DNA of 64,000 bases from Collybiopsis luxurians FD-317 M1 (GCA_000827265.1 KN834749.1:2660653-2724652); one strand, 5' to 3'. Numbered from the stretch's first letter, positions 1-12,207 are shown. Numbers and translations: made by a program. The notes: generated by a model from the sequence alone, not told the origin.

Positions 1-1071
1 GCAGGTGCCGCCGGCAGCAGAGGAAGATCTATCACAAACGGTAACGAAAACCATTGTTCTGTTTTCGTCCACGAACAAACAGTGCTCAACGCGAGTCAAC
101 TGGGCTCATGTTCTCGTGTCGGCAGGAAAATTGCCAGTTATGGCTGTTCCCTTTACCTCCGAGTCTTGATACCGAGAATACCTCTTCATGAAAGAGGAAA
201 CTGTCAAAGTCAAAATGCGTCCTGATTGATACCTACTCAGAAATTTGGTCGTACTTGAATGGCCTTCTGTGGGTCTGCAGGCACAGAATATGCCAGCAGA
301 AGGTAACAAGCTATGCAAGCACTTTGAGGCGGTGGAACAGACATCGTCTAGGGCCAGGTAGGGTCAGAATATTTACGGAAAAAGCTTGACAGACAGTAGC
401 ACAAAGCATCATCCAGGGCTGGCATTTGGCGGAACCATGCTAAACATCCAGATTCCGAAAGCTCGAGAGCTCTTCGTCCTAGGACCCTCCGCGTCGGGCG
501 ACGGAGATTGAGCAATGGGGTCTGTGGAAAAAAAACAGAAGAACGCGCGAAAAGGAAGCTAGGATTCAAATGACTCGTCCTATCGGTTCGTCCGAGATGC
601 CCTAGGAAGTCCGACTCGGAGAAGCAAACATGCCATACACTAGATCTTCCCTATGCTGAGGCCATGTTTGCGTGTGAATAGTTCGTTACTTCTTCAGAGA
701 GCAGAAGAGCCCTGTCAGATTTATGAAGATGAACATTGAATTTTTTGAATGATGAGTATAATTATGAGTCTGACGGGAGAAGCCCTTCATTATTGTCCAG
801 GGTCTTTCCTCCGGCGTCTTCCGGGGCTCGGGAGAAAAATAAAGAAACCGCAACAAACTGCGCCGGGCGTAGCAGTGGCACAGCTCAATCAACGTTGGTT
901 GAACTCATTCAATTCGTAGGTCCAGGTTCAGAAAACAGAACAATGATTTTATTCAAAACGTACATAGCTTGAACTCCGAGATATTACTACCTACATAGTG
1001 ACTTAATCATAAAAATCTTGCTTGAGATCTTACAAATGACCGTTCCACATAGAAAAAGTGAATGAACATAC
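1..1071. other. intergenic, no gene recognised
   Basis: Only short overlapping ORFs of 60-80 codons occur here, without family motifs or plausible splice chains. It is the downstream flank of the homeodomain gene on the minus strand. Confidence 0.5.
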
Positions 1072-1950
1072 TTAACCTCGTCCAAGGCCGCACAAAGCTA
1101 GCGCAGCTTTGAGCATATCGTCCTCGACGCCTGGATAGGCAGTCCCTTGGGCGGCAGCCGCATTGTCTTTTCCCTGTCCTTCTTCGTTTTCCTTTTCTGA
1201 CACAGTCGACTCAGTGCTTGTCATAGACCAGGTCCTCAAAAGGCCAGGCCTTTGTTTCACAGCCGGAACATTCTCGGCATCATCTTCTGGCACAGGATCG
1301 CCAGATTTAACCGCAAGTCTACTCCTCGCACAAGCCCATTCCAACGTACGCGTCCGTTTGAGTTTTCCAAACTCGACAAAGTCTTTTGCCGGGGGACTGA
1401 GTACTGGAACAGGGGGCGAGGAAGGCATAGCTTCCCAGATAGGTCGCGTAGGGTCGCGTCGTCGACGTGTCGGAGTACGCGGAGATTGTGGGCGCTCTGC
1501 GCGTGAAGCAATCTGGTCAAGAGATGGTCGGGCAGTCAATGATTTTGCCTGTGCTGTGGTATGACTATACGGAGCTGAAGACGGTGAAGAACGGCCAGTT
1601 CGAGTAGTGGAAGTTGTTGTAGTTCCTTTGCGTTCTATTTGACGCCTATTTTGGAACCAAATCGTCACAGACTTGACTTCCCTGAAGAGCCAGACGCGTC
1701 AATAGATTGTCCAGCAAAATATGAAAGTTACGCACATATTCCCAGCTTTTGCCAAAGTTTCTCGTTCCTGCCTTGAAGGATGAGAATTGTGGTGGAAAAG
1801 ATTTTCGAGCATCATGAGCTGAACGTTGGTGAAACGTTTTCGAGTTCTTCGCGAGCTTACTGCGCCGTCAGCATCGTCGGAGGAGAGTGCAGAATCGATG
1901 CTGGTCCTGGAAGAAGAACGAGAGAAAGACGGAGAGGGTTCTGCCTGCAT
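1072..1950 (-). CDS. homeodomain transcription factor
   Basis: Two exons (1950-1736 and 1681-1072) joined across a 54-base intron with a GT donor at 1735 and an AG acceptor at 1682; the spliced product is 274 aa. The homeodomain lies at about residues 35-95. It starts with a basic arm (RRTRKRF), has helix 1-2 residues around QLMMLENLF, and ends in the recognition-helix motif VTIWFQNRRQ, which carries the invariant W, F, N and R. The intron interrupts the homeodomain just before helix 3, and the codon split there becomes Met. The C-terminal two thirds are Ser/Thr/Pro/Arg-rich with no second domain. It is inferred to be a nuclear DNA-binding regulator. The canonical WFQNRR helix and the lack of a divergent HD partner argue against a mating-type HD1/HD2 gene. 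The target genes cannot be told from the sequence. Confidence 0.88.
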
Positions 1951-2939
1951 TGTCGGGGTTTCAGAGCAGCCCTAGTATGGAAGGGTATGTTTGCGCGTTT
2001 ATTTGGTCCCGCTTTATAACTTCACGTGACTGACACGGTTCGCGTTACACGTGATACGCGCGTCTCTGGACTCTGCCGCTTCTTTTGCTCCGGCATTCCG
2101 GCACGATTTCCTGATTTCCTTCCGCCACCTCAACGTACTACGTACTGCAGATTCTGCTACCCTTCCAAAAGAGAAGAAGAATCTTACGCAGCTTATGCAA
2201 CGAATTTGCTAAACATGCCTCAGGTCTTGGACAAGTCCATATCTGTGCAGATACATGCCAGATACTTCTTCGCACCTTCTCTGGTCTGTATGACAGGAAA
2301 AAAGGTTGCGTCCATCTTCTGTCGACTGATGCCAGTCATTTTATACAGTCTGTATAGGCCCAGCTGCCTGTCACGCGAAGCGTTCATCAAGAAGCGTCCA
2401 TACAAGCATCTAAAGTGAGATGAGATTGTGTACTTGCGTTCTTCGTGTTGTCAACTTTCTCATGCTATTGGATCCGGCGTCTCAGGCCTCCTCGACCTCA
2501 TTCTATCCATCGGAAGAATAAGCGAAAGTGATTGATACCAAAGCTTCCTTTCCCACCAATGCCTCGGCAGATATACGTTTATACCAAGCAAAACTGACGA
2601 TTATCGTCAAGACTCGCCAATCACGCGGCTAATTCAGCCTCACCTTAGGTCTATCATTATTTCCGTAAATAAACCGAGGATTGCCTTTTTCGGCTCTGAT
2701 TTCTTCAAATCTTGTCTTCGTGGTGCCTAGATGTATACACTGACATTCCTTGAACATGATTTCCCCAGGTACTCCTGGTTCTAGTGCCTTGACATGACTT
2801 GTTTTCGGCGTGTCAAATCGACATTCGAGATTTCAATATCACGCGGAAGATATAACGTCGGTGCCAATGGCATTGGAGGCTTGAGAAGTATCGTCAGGCT
2901 CATCTTTTCCCTTCCCAGCGCGCGCTTTCTAGTCTCTCG
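1951..2939. other. intergenic between divergent genes
   Basis: Shared upstream region of the minus-strand homeodomain gene and the plus-strand gene starting at 2940. A 130-codon open frame at about 2026-2418 lacks an ATG at its beginning and any recognisable motif, so I treat it as non-coding. Confidence 0.5.
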
Positions 2940-4961
2940 ATGACCCCCCTTCAATTGGCAGCGACCGCCTTGGCGGTCTGTGTCGCTACTTGGGCTACTC
3001 TTTCCTCACATTCTGGATCTTCTGTGGCTTTCTCTTCCGATCTGTATGCACAACAGTCATTGACCATGAATACCCCTGCACAATGGGATGTCAATATTTC
3101 TCCTTCGGAGAATGCTACAGAACATCTTATCTTCCAGAGTGTTAGCTCATTGCTACAGCACTGGCCAAATGCTCGATATCGAAACGGTCTGTCTGCATGT
3201 TTGCCAAATCCTGTACAGCTTGGGCTGATTCAGATCTCATCTCGAATGCAGGGCACACTATCGTGCCCGGTACGGTGCCACTGGGAACTGTCCTCTATCA
3301 TGGGCGCTCAGATTCCAACTACCCCAAGGGCGCGGAATGGCTCGCTACAGATCCGGAACATTCGTTCTTATTCTGCAAAAGACCCTGCTGGCATCTTACC
3401 GTTGTTGCCTCCCGACCTTTGAAGGTGTTGTACTTTGATGGAAGTAGTGCGGTTAAGATGCATGGAGGATCAATGGATAGCCAGGATATGCTGCTTTGGG
3501 GAGAAAGAAGGGCGGAGAAGGTGTTTAGCGAGGAAGAAAGATTGGCGCAGCTCTGTAATTGGGGGAAACAATTTAGGCTGGATGGATTTGTGAGGTACGA
3601 TTAAGCAGTTTTATTCGAGATTCTGTCTTCTGATTATGGCTTGATAGGATGGAAATGAACTTGTACGTGCTTATGGATTCAGGCCTGGTTTCTTGTTCGC
3701 TCATACTCTTTTCTGTCACAGTGAAGTGATGCTCTGCGACTTTGAATCCGGCGTCGAAATCGTATCGTTCCTTCAACTAGCGAACGCCTCTCCTTCTACA
3801 GATCCCCAACCTCCGGCGCCCGCAGACGGAGAGGATGATCTTCCAATCGATTTGGATGCCGAGGCGGATTTCTGGACTGGTCAAGGTCCCAATCCAGCCG
3901 TTACGATCAGGAATTTTGAGCTCATGCACTCCAGTTCGCAGTACAACAACTACCCTGGGGATACTCGAATTCGGCTAGACCTTGCGAGACTGGTTAGCTT
4001 TTACGATCCGGAGCTCGCGCCGTCGCTGCTAAAGGTTCGAAATGAGCTCAAGGGACGATGGCTGTACGACTTGGTGCAAATTGATCAACGAGATGTCGTG
4101 ACGCTACATAAGAAGTTGCGTGAGGCCCTATCGGATGATGGTTCCTCGAGAAGCATCACAAGTGGCATCGATTGGGAAGCGTTATTCCAGGTCACGATCA
4201 AACGATATGGGACCAGGCTAGAAACTTTGCGCTATGTTCTTGGAGCTGTCGCTGGCGATGATTCAAAGTCGACGATTTTGGACGAACAAGACAGGGTCTT
4301 GAAAGCTTTTGCGCAGGTCAATGTCATGCTCACTCCATATGTTCCCTATGGCTTCTACAAGGAGCGTCAGCCTGTTATCGAGGATGAATCCTCGAGGATG
4401 TTGGCATGGGCTTCGCCCGTCTACGAAATGTGTAGTACGAGTCATACTTCGTACATTGCCGACAAGCTACTGGAACGGATGACGGCGCCTGAAAGGCTGT
4501 TGTTGGGAGCAGTACGGGATACTACGAAAGAGATTTGTAGGGTTTTGGTGAAAATATGGGCCACCGGCGTCGAGCAAAGCCTCGATTCGAGATATTGGGT
4601 TCGTCGGACAGTAGGTCAGGATGAACGTCACCAGGATTTCGAGGCACTGGCAAGACGCTGGCGAATAGATCTGGAACATCTTATGGATTGGCTTGATTGG
4701 CATATGTGGTCAAAGTGCAGCCCAGCTTGCGGGGACGAGGTAAGTGTTGATGGCATATACGGTGAACAGTGGCGTCTGATATCAATCACTTTACAGGAAA
4801 TGTGCTACATGCCTACTTGGCCCTTCTTTGCTGGCGGTCCTCCTCCTGGTCCAGCAGAGGGCCCAGAGTCTGAGGCAAGTATACCTCAGGCTACACCAGG
4901 GAATGAATGGCAAAGGCCTATACCTAAATGTATAAGGAAAATACCGCCATATTCATTCTGA
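2940..4961 (+). CDS. conserved fungal membrane-anchored protein, unknown function
   Basis: Four exons: 2940-3186, 3252-3594, 3683-4739 and 4797-4961. The introns are 65, 88 and 57 bases with GT/AG ends, and the frame is kept throughout (603 aa). The N terminus has a hydrophobic stretch at residues 4-20 (LQLAATALAVCVATW) that could be a signal peptide or signal anchor. Motifs I recognise from a widespread fungal family of unassigned function include HTIVPGT..GT.LYHG, EWLATDPEHS, LKVLYFDGSSAVKM, LDGFVRPGFLF, an acidic linker, FW..G.GP, and TRIRLDLARLVSFYDPELAP. A Cys-containing tail (CSPACGDE..CYMPTWPFF) crosses the last intron. The family is recognisable but I know of no proven reaction. The start was chosen as the first ATG giving the hydrophobic leader. 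Confidence 0.82.
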
Positions 4962-5772
4962 CAGCATGGAAGGTTACTCGGGTTGGTATATGTGTATTCC
5001 CAATGCAGAATATACGCGTAAATCAATTACTTTAGAAGCCACAAGCCACGCCATTCGGGCCTGCGTTAGGGGACAGTGACAACGACGAAGTTGATTAACT
5101 TGCTGCTTATCAGGAAGACGAAGTGGGGAAGGAAGTTGCAACTGGGGAAAAGAGAGAGCGGAGAAAATTTCACTGGATGAAGGCATGCCGTTTTGGAAGA
5201 TGAAGTGGGGTCCGAAAGAATCAAAGTTGGAGAGGCACTAAAACCTGCAGGAAAAAAGGCAACCAATACTTTCCCCTCGCAACGAACTTGAATCCGATCG
5301 AGCGTTTCGTTGATCTTTCATGGGCAAAGGAGCTCACCTGATACCATGTAAACAAAAGAAGCTAGATTTTGAACGCGAGGTGACAAGATATATGCAGAAC
5401 AACGGGAAGTCTGACATGGCATATATGGCATATATGGCTCTCGACCCGTTACGTCATATTTCTGCTCCAGACTCTGAGCTCGATCAGTCGAAATCCAGGC
5501 CGCGCAGTGTTACTCGAGAGTTTAGCAGAAAGAACTATCTATTCCGTTTGACCCCGTAGTGGGAGTAGTAGGAGTGAGCAGATGGATGAGTACAAATACT
5601 CTACATATACAGTATCGCGAATAACTACTGTAATCGGAAGCGAGTCGGGTGCGAGCAACAGAACCTGAACGGAACTCCAATGTACCGACGCGATGCATAT
5701 AGAAAGAGAATGTTAGCTTTGGTTTCCCCCCCCCCTCTTCCTTCATCTGTGAACTTGTGCCATTGAGCCCGA
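4962..5772. other. intergenic, promoter side of the S1/P1 nuclease
   Basis: About 800 bases without a supported gene. It holds two short direct repeats (catatatgg units near 5418-5440) and a run of nine C near 5727, about 45 bases before the nuclease start codon. Confidence 0.45.
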
Positions 5773-7397
5773 ATGAAATTTTCCGCCAAATATCTCTGCC
5801 TAGGTCTCTCCTTGTGCGTTGGGAACACGTACGGATGGGGCATCCAAGGCCACCAAGCTGTAGGGTGCGGCTGAGATTATCTATTCGTCTTCGCGTCTGA
5901 TGCTCAGTTTGTCAACAGATACATCGCAATGGAGGTACAACAGTTACTTGTAATGCTCCACCATGACAATTGACCCGTCGTTCTTGCAGTTTCTTGCCCC
6001 TGAAGCTTCTAAATTCGTAGCTACTTCCCTCGCTGGCGACAAATATCACGGATCCCTCGGACTCGCTGCTCCTGTGAGTTTCGAGTCGAGTCGAGTCAAG
6101 ATACGCGTTTTCTAACGAATCTCACCGGGTAGTGGCCAGATGAAGTAAGAAGGACAAAGGGGTACGAGTGGTACGTCGTGCCTAGAAAGTTTTTTGGGTA
6201 ATGAATTTCGTATTTAACGGGTCTTTAGGTCTGCAATGTTGCACTTTGTAGACGTTGAAGGTAAAGGCATGAATACTGTCTATTCATCTTTTGCTGACAA
6301 GACACGATTGCTATCTCAGATCATCCACCGAATGCATGCTCTGTCGACGCGAAGCGCGACTGTCCTGGAAATGCCTGTATTTGTGAGTGACACTTTCCCG
6401 GTCCGACGTGTGTGTACCTGAACCTGGCTCACTAGTGACTGCTATTGCTAATTACACTTCTCGTGTTGTCGATAATAGTCTGTCTGCCTCTCAGCAGGAG
6501 GAGGCTCTAAAATTCATAAGTAAGTTTTATCTAAAGTAGTAGTATTCAAATGCTGACAATGGCCCGCCAGCTCATGTCGGTCTGCGCATATGAACCCTTT
6601 CGTACTCGATATAACCCGTTCCTGTTTCTTCTAGTTCTTCGGCGATATTGGCCAGCCTCTTCACAATGAAGGCATCGCTAAGGGAGGAAATGGCATTCCT
6701 GTTAAGTGTGCAGGAAATCAGACCAATTTGCACAAGGTCTGTGCTTTTCATCTTCCTTCTTGTCTTCATTTTTTGATATAGGTGTCTTTCTTACTAACCA
6801 ATAGACTTGGGGTAAGTGCTGCGTTTGATCGTGCACAAATCTATTCTCACTACTGTACAGACGAAGGAATTATTAACAAAATGCTTGAAGAGAAGTACAA
6901 CAGCTCTGTCGGCCTGTGGGTGGACGCTTTGACCGAACGCATCAAGGTCTGTCCTTACTTTTCATCGTATATCCGACGCGATAACTGATAGAATGATGAG
7001 ACTGGCGACTTTCAAGGTTCAGCGGGGTCTTGGATTACGTGCGAACCAAACCAAAGCCTCAGACGTGACGTAACTTTCCAAGTACAAGTTGGCGAACACA
7101 GCCAGGTATCTTTCTTGGAGAACGGCATAGACTGTCCTCTTATTTGGGCAAAGGAGTCCAACGCTTTCGACTGTGTAAGTTTTTTGACTTGCTATGTCGA
7201 GGTCTATGGAGTTTCGATATTGACGAACTGTCTAGTCATTCGTATGGACTTACAGTTTATATGATGACCTTTGCTCGGATGCAAACGACTACTTTTCGGG
7301 CGCAGTTCCTATCATCGACCTACAAATTGCAAAGCAAGGCTATCGGCTGGCCGCTTGGTTGAATGTCCTGTTCGATGGGAAGGCAAACCTTCCTTGA
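5773..7397 (+). CDS. secreted S1/P1-type zinc nuclease (copy 1, intact)
   Basis: Thirteen exons: 5773-5864, 5919-5934, 5990-6073, 6133-6170, 6229-6260, 6320-6382, 6436-6519, 6571-6575, 6635-6736, 6805-6811, 6861-6946, 6992-7174 and 7236-7397. Together they give an unbroken 317-aa protein. A signal peptide of about 21 residues is followed by the mature N-terminal Trp22. All nine zinc ligands known from nuclease P1 can be placed: W22, H27, D67, H82 (in HFVD), H138, D142, H148 (in GDIGQPLH), H171 and D175 (in NLHKTWD). This family cuts single-stranded DNA and RNA using three zinc ions, usually outside the cell. H138 is encoded by a 5-base exon, and the TW plus part of D175 by a 7-base exon. A Cys-rich loop (ACSV..RDC..NACI) is conserved. 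It is a paralog of the copy at 34120; exons 6 to 11 have the same lengths there. Confidence 0.9.
6571..6575 (+). other. 5-base microexon of the S1/P1 nuclease (copy 1)
   Basis: The bases CTCAT sit between an AG acceptor (6569-6570) and a GT donor (6576-6577). They complete a split Thr codon and supply His138, which aligns with zinc ligand His116 of nuclease P1. Without this exon the frame is lost and the HF.GDI motif lacks its His. Confidence 0.8.
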
Positions 7398-7816
7398 AAA
7401 ACAGGGACTCAGGAAATCAAGTTCTTGAGCTAGTATTAGTACGCGTGCATCACTTGACGCTTCCCATTTATCATTTTGTCAAGCGATTCAATTCCGTGCC
7501 CCGTACTTTGTAATAATCATTTAATTTGTTTTTGAGATATCCTCACGTCGAGGAAAGAATAGCGGAAAACTAAGCGCGGAGCGGGATCTAGCCCCGGATC
7601 ACGTTAATGAATGTGGGAAAGTAATCTCTCTTTGTGATGACCGGCCACCGACGCCACTTTTCAAACCACGACGACCTTGGACTTTTAGATCACCTTTAGA
7701 GCTTCTTGCTTGATTCCGCTCATTTTCATCTATCCTTTCTATGTATTTTAGTTTTTATCTGGACAACTAAGCTTTTGGATCTCTTTTTCTCGACTCATTT
7801 TTCAAATCTCTCAATT
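7398..7816. other. intergenic between nuclease and RNA polymerase
   Basis: 420 bases separate the nuclease stop from the proposed RdRP start on the same strand. The last 120 bases are T/C-rich, as is common just upstream of fungal start codons. I see no additional gene. Confidence 0.5.
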
Positions 7817-10800
7817 ATGCATCCGACTTCTCACTCTTTGTGCAGTGATGAAGACATCACTCCCTCTCAGGTAAATTTTTTTCCGGTTAGGTTATGCCCT
7901 TTCGCTGATGAGTTTCTTCTTTCAAGTTATATTATTTGGGGTCGCAAGACGACTCGTGGATGTGGGGACTTCCCTCTGAAGGTGATCTCCTTCACGAAAA
8001 ATGGGAAAACGTATTTATCATCATCATTACATCTTAGCATTGGGCCATACTACAACACCAACCAAATCTTGTACCCCTTCTAAACAAGATCCCATTTCCA
8101 TGGGAGGTAGGAGTTGGCATTTCTTATTTTAATGAATTGAACCTGACGCCAGCGTTTTCAGAGCCTTCATCGAAGGGCAAACTGAGAGGTAAATGATCCA
8201 TCGTCGTTTTTTCATGAACGGGATTTTAAGATCTACTCCCAGCCGATTCAGGCTCCCCTCCAGTTCCAAACCAGGTCGATGAGAATCGCCCTTCTGAAAC
8301 GCGAAAACGAGAACATCACGAAGCTTTTACGGAAGAGAATGAAGCCAGTATGTGTTCCTCTTGTTACGCCTTTTTTGAATTTGACCAAGCAAAATCGTAG
8401 TGACGGACTCGACGCCTGAATCTTCTTTTTCAAGTACGGTGATAGACGATACAGACTCTCGAACAGCATCTCGCTCGACTTTAGTATCGACTTCTCCATC
8501 CAGGCTTCCGTCAAAAATCCAAAAAACCGCCTCGGGACAGTATTGCGGCGCCCGAAAATGTGAAGATCGAGATTTGGATTCACTTGTTTCGCCTCTTGGT
8601 TCGCTCAGCCCTGCAGAGTTTATGAAAACTCTTTGGGGAAATCGCGTGAGCGTGCTTAGGGTGTTCATAATCGCTCATGATACAGAACTTCAAAAGTTGT
8701 TTGATGAGTGCAGCGTTCCTTGGTTAACACAGTTCCAACTCCAGAGAGGCCGGCTCAGAAACGAGTGGACCACAGAAGATATCAAACGAAAGATCGATTC
8801 GTTCGCCAATAAGAAAGATGCTCAAGTTCTTGGTTGGGTAAGGCATATCATCAAGGGGCTCTCGAGCAAAACCAATCTCGAGGATGACATTGGGTACGTC
8901 GGTCGTCGCAGCTGTTCATTTGGGTATTCTATCTGACCTTGCTGTTCAGGCGCGAGGGTGACCGAGAGCAGCTTGCCATCGAAGAAGGCATAGGTCGCGG
9001 ACTTGGCCTCATGGACGGCGAATGGCAGGGTGTCAAAGACTGGTACGGCGGTAAGATCCAACAAATCGCTACTCTTGTCAAAAAGGAGAAAGGTTTCAGC
9101 ATCCAACTCGAAGCTCTGGAAATGCAACGATCGACTCGTTTTGCCAGGTTTCTTGGATCCCGTCGTCTCATTCAGATCCGGCTGAGCAAGAAATTGCTTC
9201 AGGAGAGTCGGGACGAAGTTATTGAGTTCCTTTCTACCCACAAATTCATTCTCAATGGTCGGGTTTTCATTCCTATGCCTCCGAAGGATCGTGTCTGCTA
9301 TGCGGTAGAGACAAACGAAGATTATGAAAGGGTTAGCAATCCAGACATTGGAGATCATTGTCGGACATCGTTCGAAGTCTCACTCGAGTGGCATAATCCG
9401 GTGGGGTATAACTACAATCAAGTAAGAACTAAGTTCCTCTGAGATTTCTTTAAGCTTCATCTAATTGTGTGGTATTTTTTTTTGGCAGCCGATTCGGAAA
9501 TACTTCGCTCGATTTGCGTTAGGCTTCTCGAACTCTGTTCCAGTACTTGAGTTTCAGAAAGAGAATATACATTTCATTGACGACGAATGTAGGAGTTCTA
9601 TGACCCAATCGTGATGCCCAAACTGAATACTTGCTTTCGTTGCCAGTGGTCATGGAAGAGTATATACCCAGCGACAAGAAACCGCCCGCAGAAAAAATTC
9701 ATACCGATGGTTGCGGCAAAATCAACATGGCCGCCGCACGACATATAGCAGCCAAGATCAACTATTCTGGAGTTCCGACTGCTATACAGGGGCGTATAGG
9801 TGGGGCGAAGGGCCTATGGAGAATTTCCTACACAGACCCAGAGGCGCCGCCCTCGATTTGGATCCGAAAATCTCAGACCAAAATACAGTATGACGACTTG
9901 GAGGTTGACCGTTGCAGGTGCATATTTGACCTAGTTGAAGTATCTCAACCATCCTCGACAAACACTTGCTTCCTTTCCCAACAAAGTGTGCTGAATCTCT
10001 CTGCTAATGGTGTCCCGCCTGCCACGTTCAAAAACTTGCTGAAAGAAGACATGCGGAAAGCTCTTGACCCTCTGATGGACTGGAGCAGTCCCTATGCCAA
10101 CATCAGACTCGTAGACGAAGTTGAAAGGAATGGTCGTGTCATGTCGAATCGACTGCAAATTTTGTCAGCAAATCTCAGCAGAGTTCTAGGACACTCGGGT
10201 CGATTTTCGGTGGAGGAATCGGGGGACTTTGATATCGCCGTCGTGGAAAGCTCGGACGAGTCCAGGCTGGAAGGGGAGAATGTTGAAGAAGTCTTCAACG
10301 GAGGTTTGTGGACTGCTGAAGCTACTGTCTTGATTTAAACATTATCCGCAGCGCCCTCTTCGCTGCACGAAACTACTTCTCAATTGATCAGGTCCGGGTT
10401 CATGCCGGATGAGAGCGAATACCTCCACGCAAAACTTGGATTTATAATAAAGGGTACGATTGACACGATGGTCCAGAAGTGTCACATCGCCCTTCCCCCT
10501 GGCACTGGAATTGGTAAAGTTTATGTTGTTCCCGGTAAGGATCCGCTTATCTATTGGTACATTGTCTAACATAGTACATCAGATCCAACTGGTCTCCTGA
10601 AGCCAGGACAAATTTACTTTCGTTGTTCGTTGCCAATGATAAATCCGGATACGCAAAGGCCCTTCCATGTTCTTGAGGGTGATGTAGTAGTATGTTTTTG
10701 GTTTGCTCAGTCGGACGATGGATTGACTTTGGTATCACTGTCCCAGATTGGGAGGTAATGGCGTTTCGCAGATCTTGAAAGTAAAACCTTGCTGACAGCC

Positions 10801-12207
10801 ATTAAGATATCCTGCCAATTTGCCTTCAGATCTTCAGCTTGTATGTTTGAGCGTGTGCGATTTTTCAGGGACTCATCGAAAGTTACTATAGGTTCAAGCA
10901 GTCAACATTCCTGAACTAGAGGGCTGGTCGGACGTGGTTATTGTACCGATTCATTCAACACGTGTGCCACGACTGCACTATGTCACCTTTATGACCTTGC
11001 TCGCTGGAGGAGGTGAGTCCTTCAATAACCTCAACCCTGCCGAGTCTCATATTCCGCACAAATCTTAGATGTAGACGGAGGTGATTTCCTTCTTATTCTG
11101 ATCAAATGATTTCTGCTTACACTCTGGCAATAGATACGGTTTTCCTGATTTTTTTGAAAGAAATTGTACAGGCGTTCAAGTGCAAATCTCTGTCTTTGCC
11201 ACCCGAAAATTTCGAGACCGATAACTTTGAAAAGGAGGTGGAAAGCGTGTCTGACTTCGTAGCAAGGCTGAGTGCTTGTCCAGAAAGTAAAGCGCACACG
11301 CAGTTCCAGAAAATCTCTCTTTCTGGGCTGGCCGACGAGACTGTTGGTATTTATTCGCATTATCACGGTATCGCGGTCCGGAAGAGTGGCTATAACAGCA
11401 AAAGTGCTATTCGCCTTGCTTATATGTACGTTCTTCGTTTTTACTTTCGACTTGCAAGCTGAATGATCGTTTGTTAGGTTCAACACACTTCTAGATGCAA
11501 CCAAAACAGGTCTCAAGCTTCGACCGGAAAAGCATGCCGAGGACCAGAAACGTGCATCTCGCGACAACGAAATTCTTAAATCCCGCGGAAACTCTTCCTC
11601 GTCCATCTTGGATGTTCTTTCCCGACTCGGGGAACGGTTGAAAAATGACAGACTTGCGGCGCTCAACGAGAGGAAGAAAAAACTTATCGGTTTGTCAAAG
11701 CAGGATCCCGATCTTCTCAGACCATGGAAGGAAGTTGAATCTCGGATAGCTGACTCGAAGAAAAAGAAGCCTGAGGCGGCAGTTCTCCTCCAGCATGATC
11801 GGGACTTGATCGTTCAACACGTCTTTGAAAGTCGGAAAGCATACTGGAGCGCTAATAAAGTCCTAGACCGGAAAAAGCACAGCTCTCTAGACAAGACCAG
11901 CAAGCGAAGTCGTGAACGGGAACCCAAAAGCGACTACACGGCAGTGTTTGCGCCGGTTATTTCACAGTTCGCGAGGACAATACCTGACCTTGCGGTGATG
12001 GCGGATGTAGAGGTAGAGCGTGCGAAGGCTTCTTTGGCTTTCTCCCTATCCGAAAAATTTGGGTTTTGCGTTGCGTTCGCTACTCTGTGCCGCATCAAGG
12101 GTGAAGCCTCGCCTCATGGCGCGGTGAGCTGTATTGTCCCAATTGACCAGGCTCGTTCAGTTTCGTCTGGTGTACGCAAGGTCGTGGACCGTTATGCGCA
12201 TGTTTGA
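7817..12207 (+). CDS. RNA-dependent RNA polymerase (quelling / QDE-1 type)
   Basis: Seventeen exons: 7817-7870, 7927-7981, 8089-8106, 8162-8188, 8252-8347, 8401-8893, 8950-9421, 9489-9588, 9647-10303, 10352-10534, 10583-10689, 10747-10754, 10807-10840, 10892-11012, 11069-11080, 11134-11425 and 11478-12207. They keep one frame for 1152 aa. Family marks are the TDGCGKIN segment, the following VPTAIQGRIGGAKGLW block, an EGDVVIGRYPAN segment, and the catalytic DVDGD motif at residues 809-813. The motif is assembled from three exons, including one of 12 bases. After it come LAYMFNTLLDATKTG and a basic C-terminal region. Cellular RdRPs of this class copy aberrant RNA into double-stranded RNA for small-RNA silencing. 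The N-terminal 100 residues are low-complexity and poorly constrained, so exons 1-5 and the start are less certain than the core. Confidence 0.9.

Noticed and set aside
1072..1950. Homeodomain gene as part of a mating-type A locus
   Set aside because: There is no divergently paired second homeodomain gene and no mitochondrial intermediate peptidase neighbour. The recognition helix is the canonical WFQNRR type.
5410..5445. catatatgg repeats as a CRISPR-like or regulatory array
   Set aside because: Only two or three short AT-rich units without spacers. No CRISPR array exists in this eukaryotic window.
11069..11133. RdRP active site as an aberrant DVDGGD with an extra Gly
   Set aside because: The extra Gly appears only if the 11081-11133 intron is read through. 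A good GT/AG pair gives the standard DVDGD.
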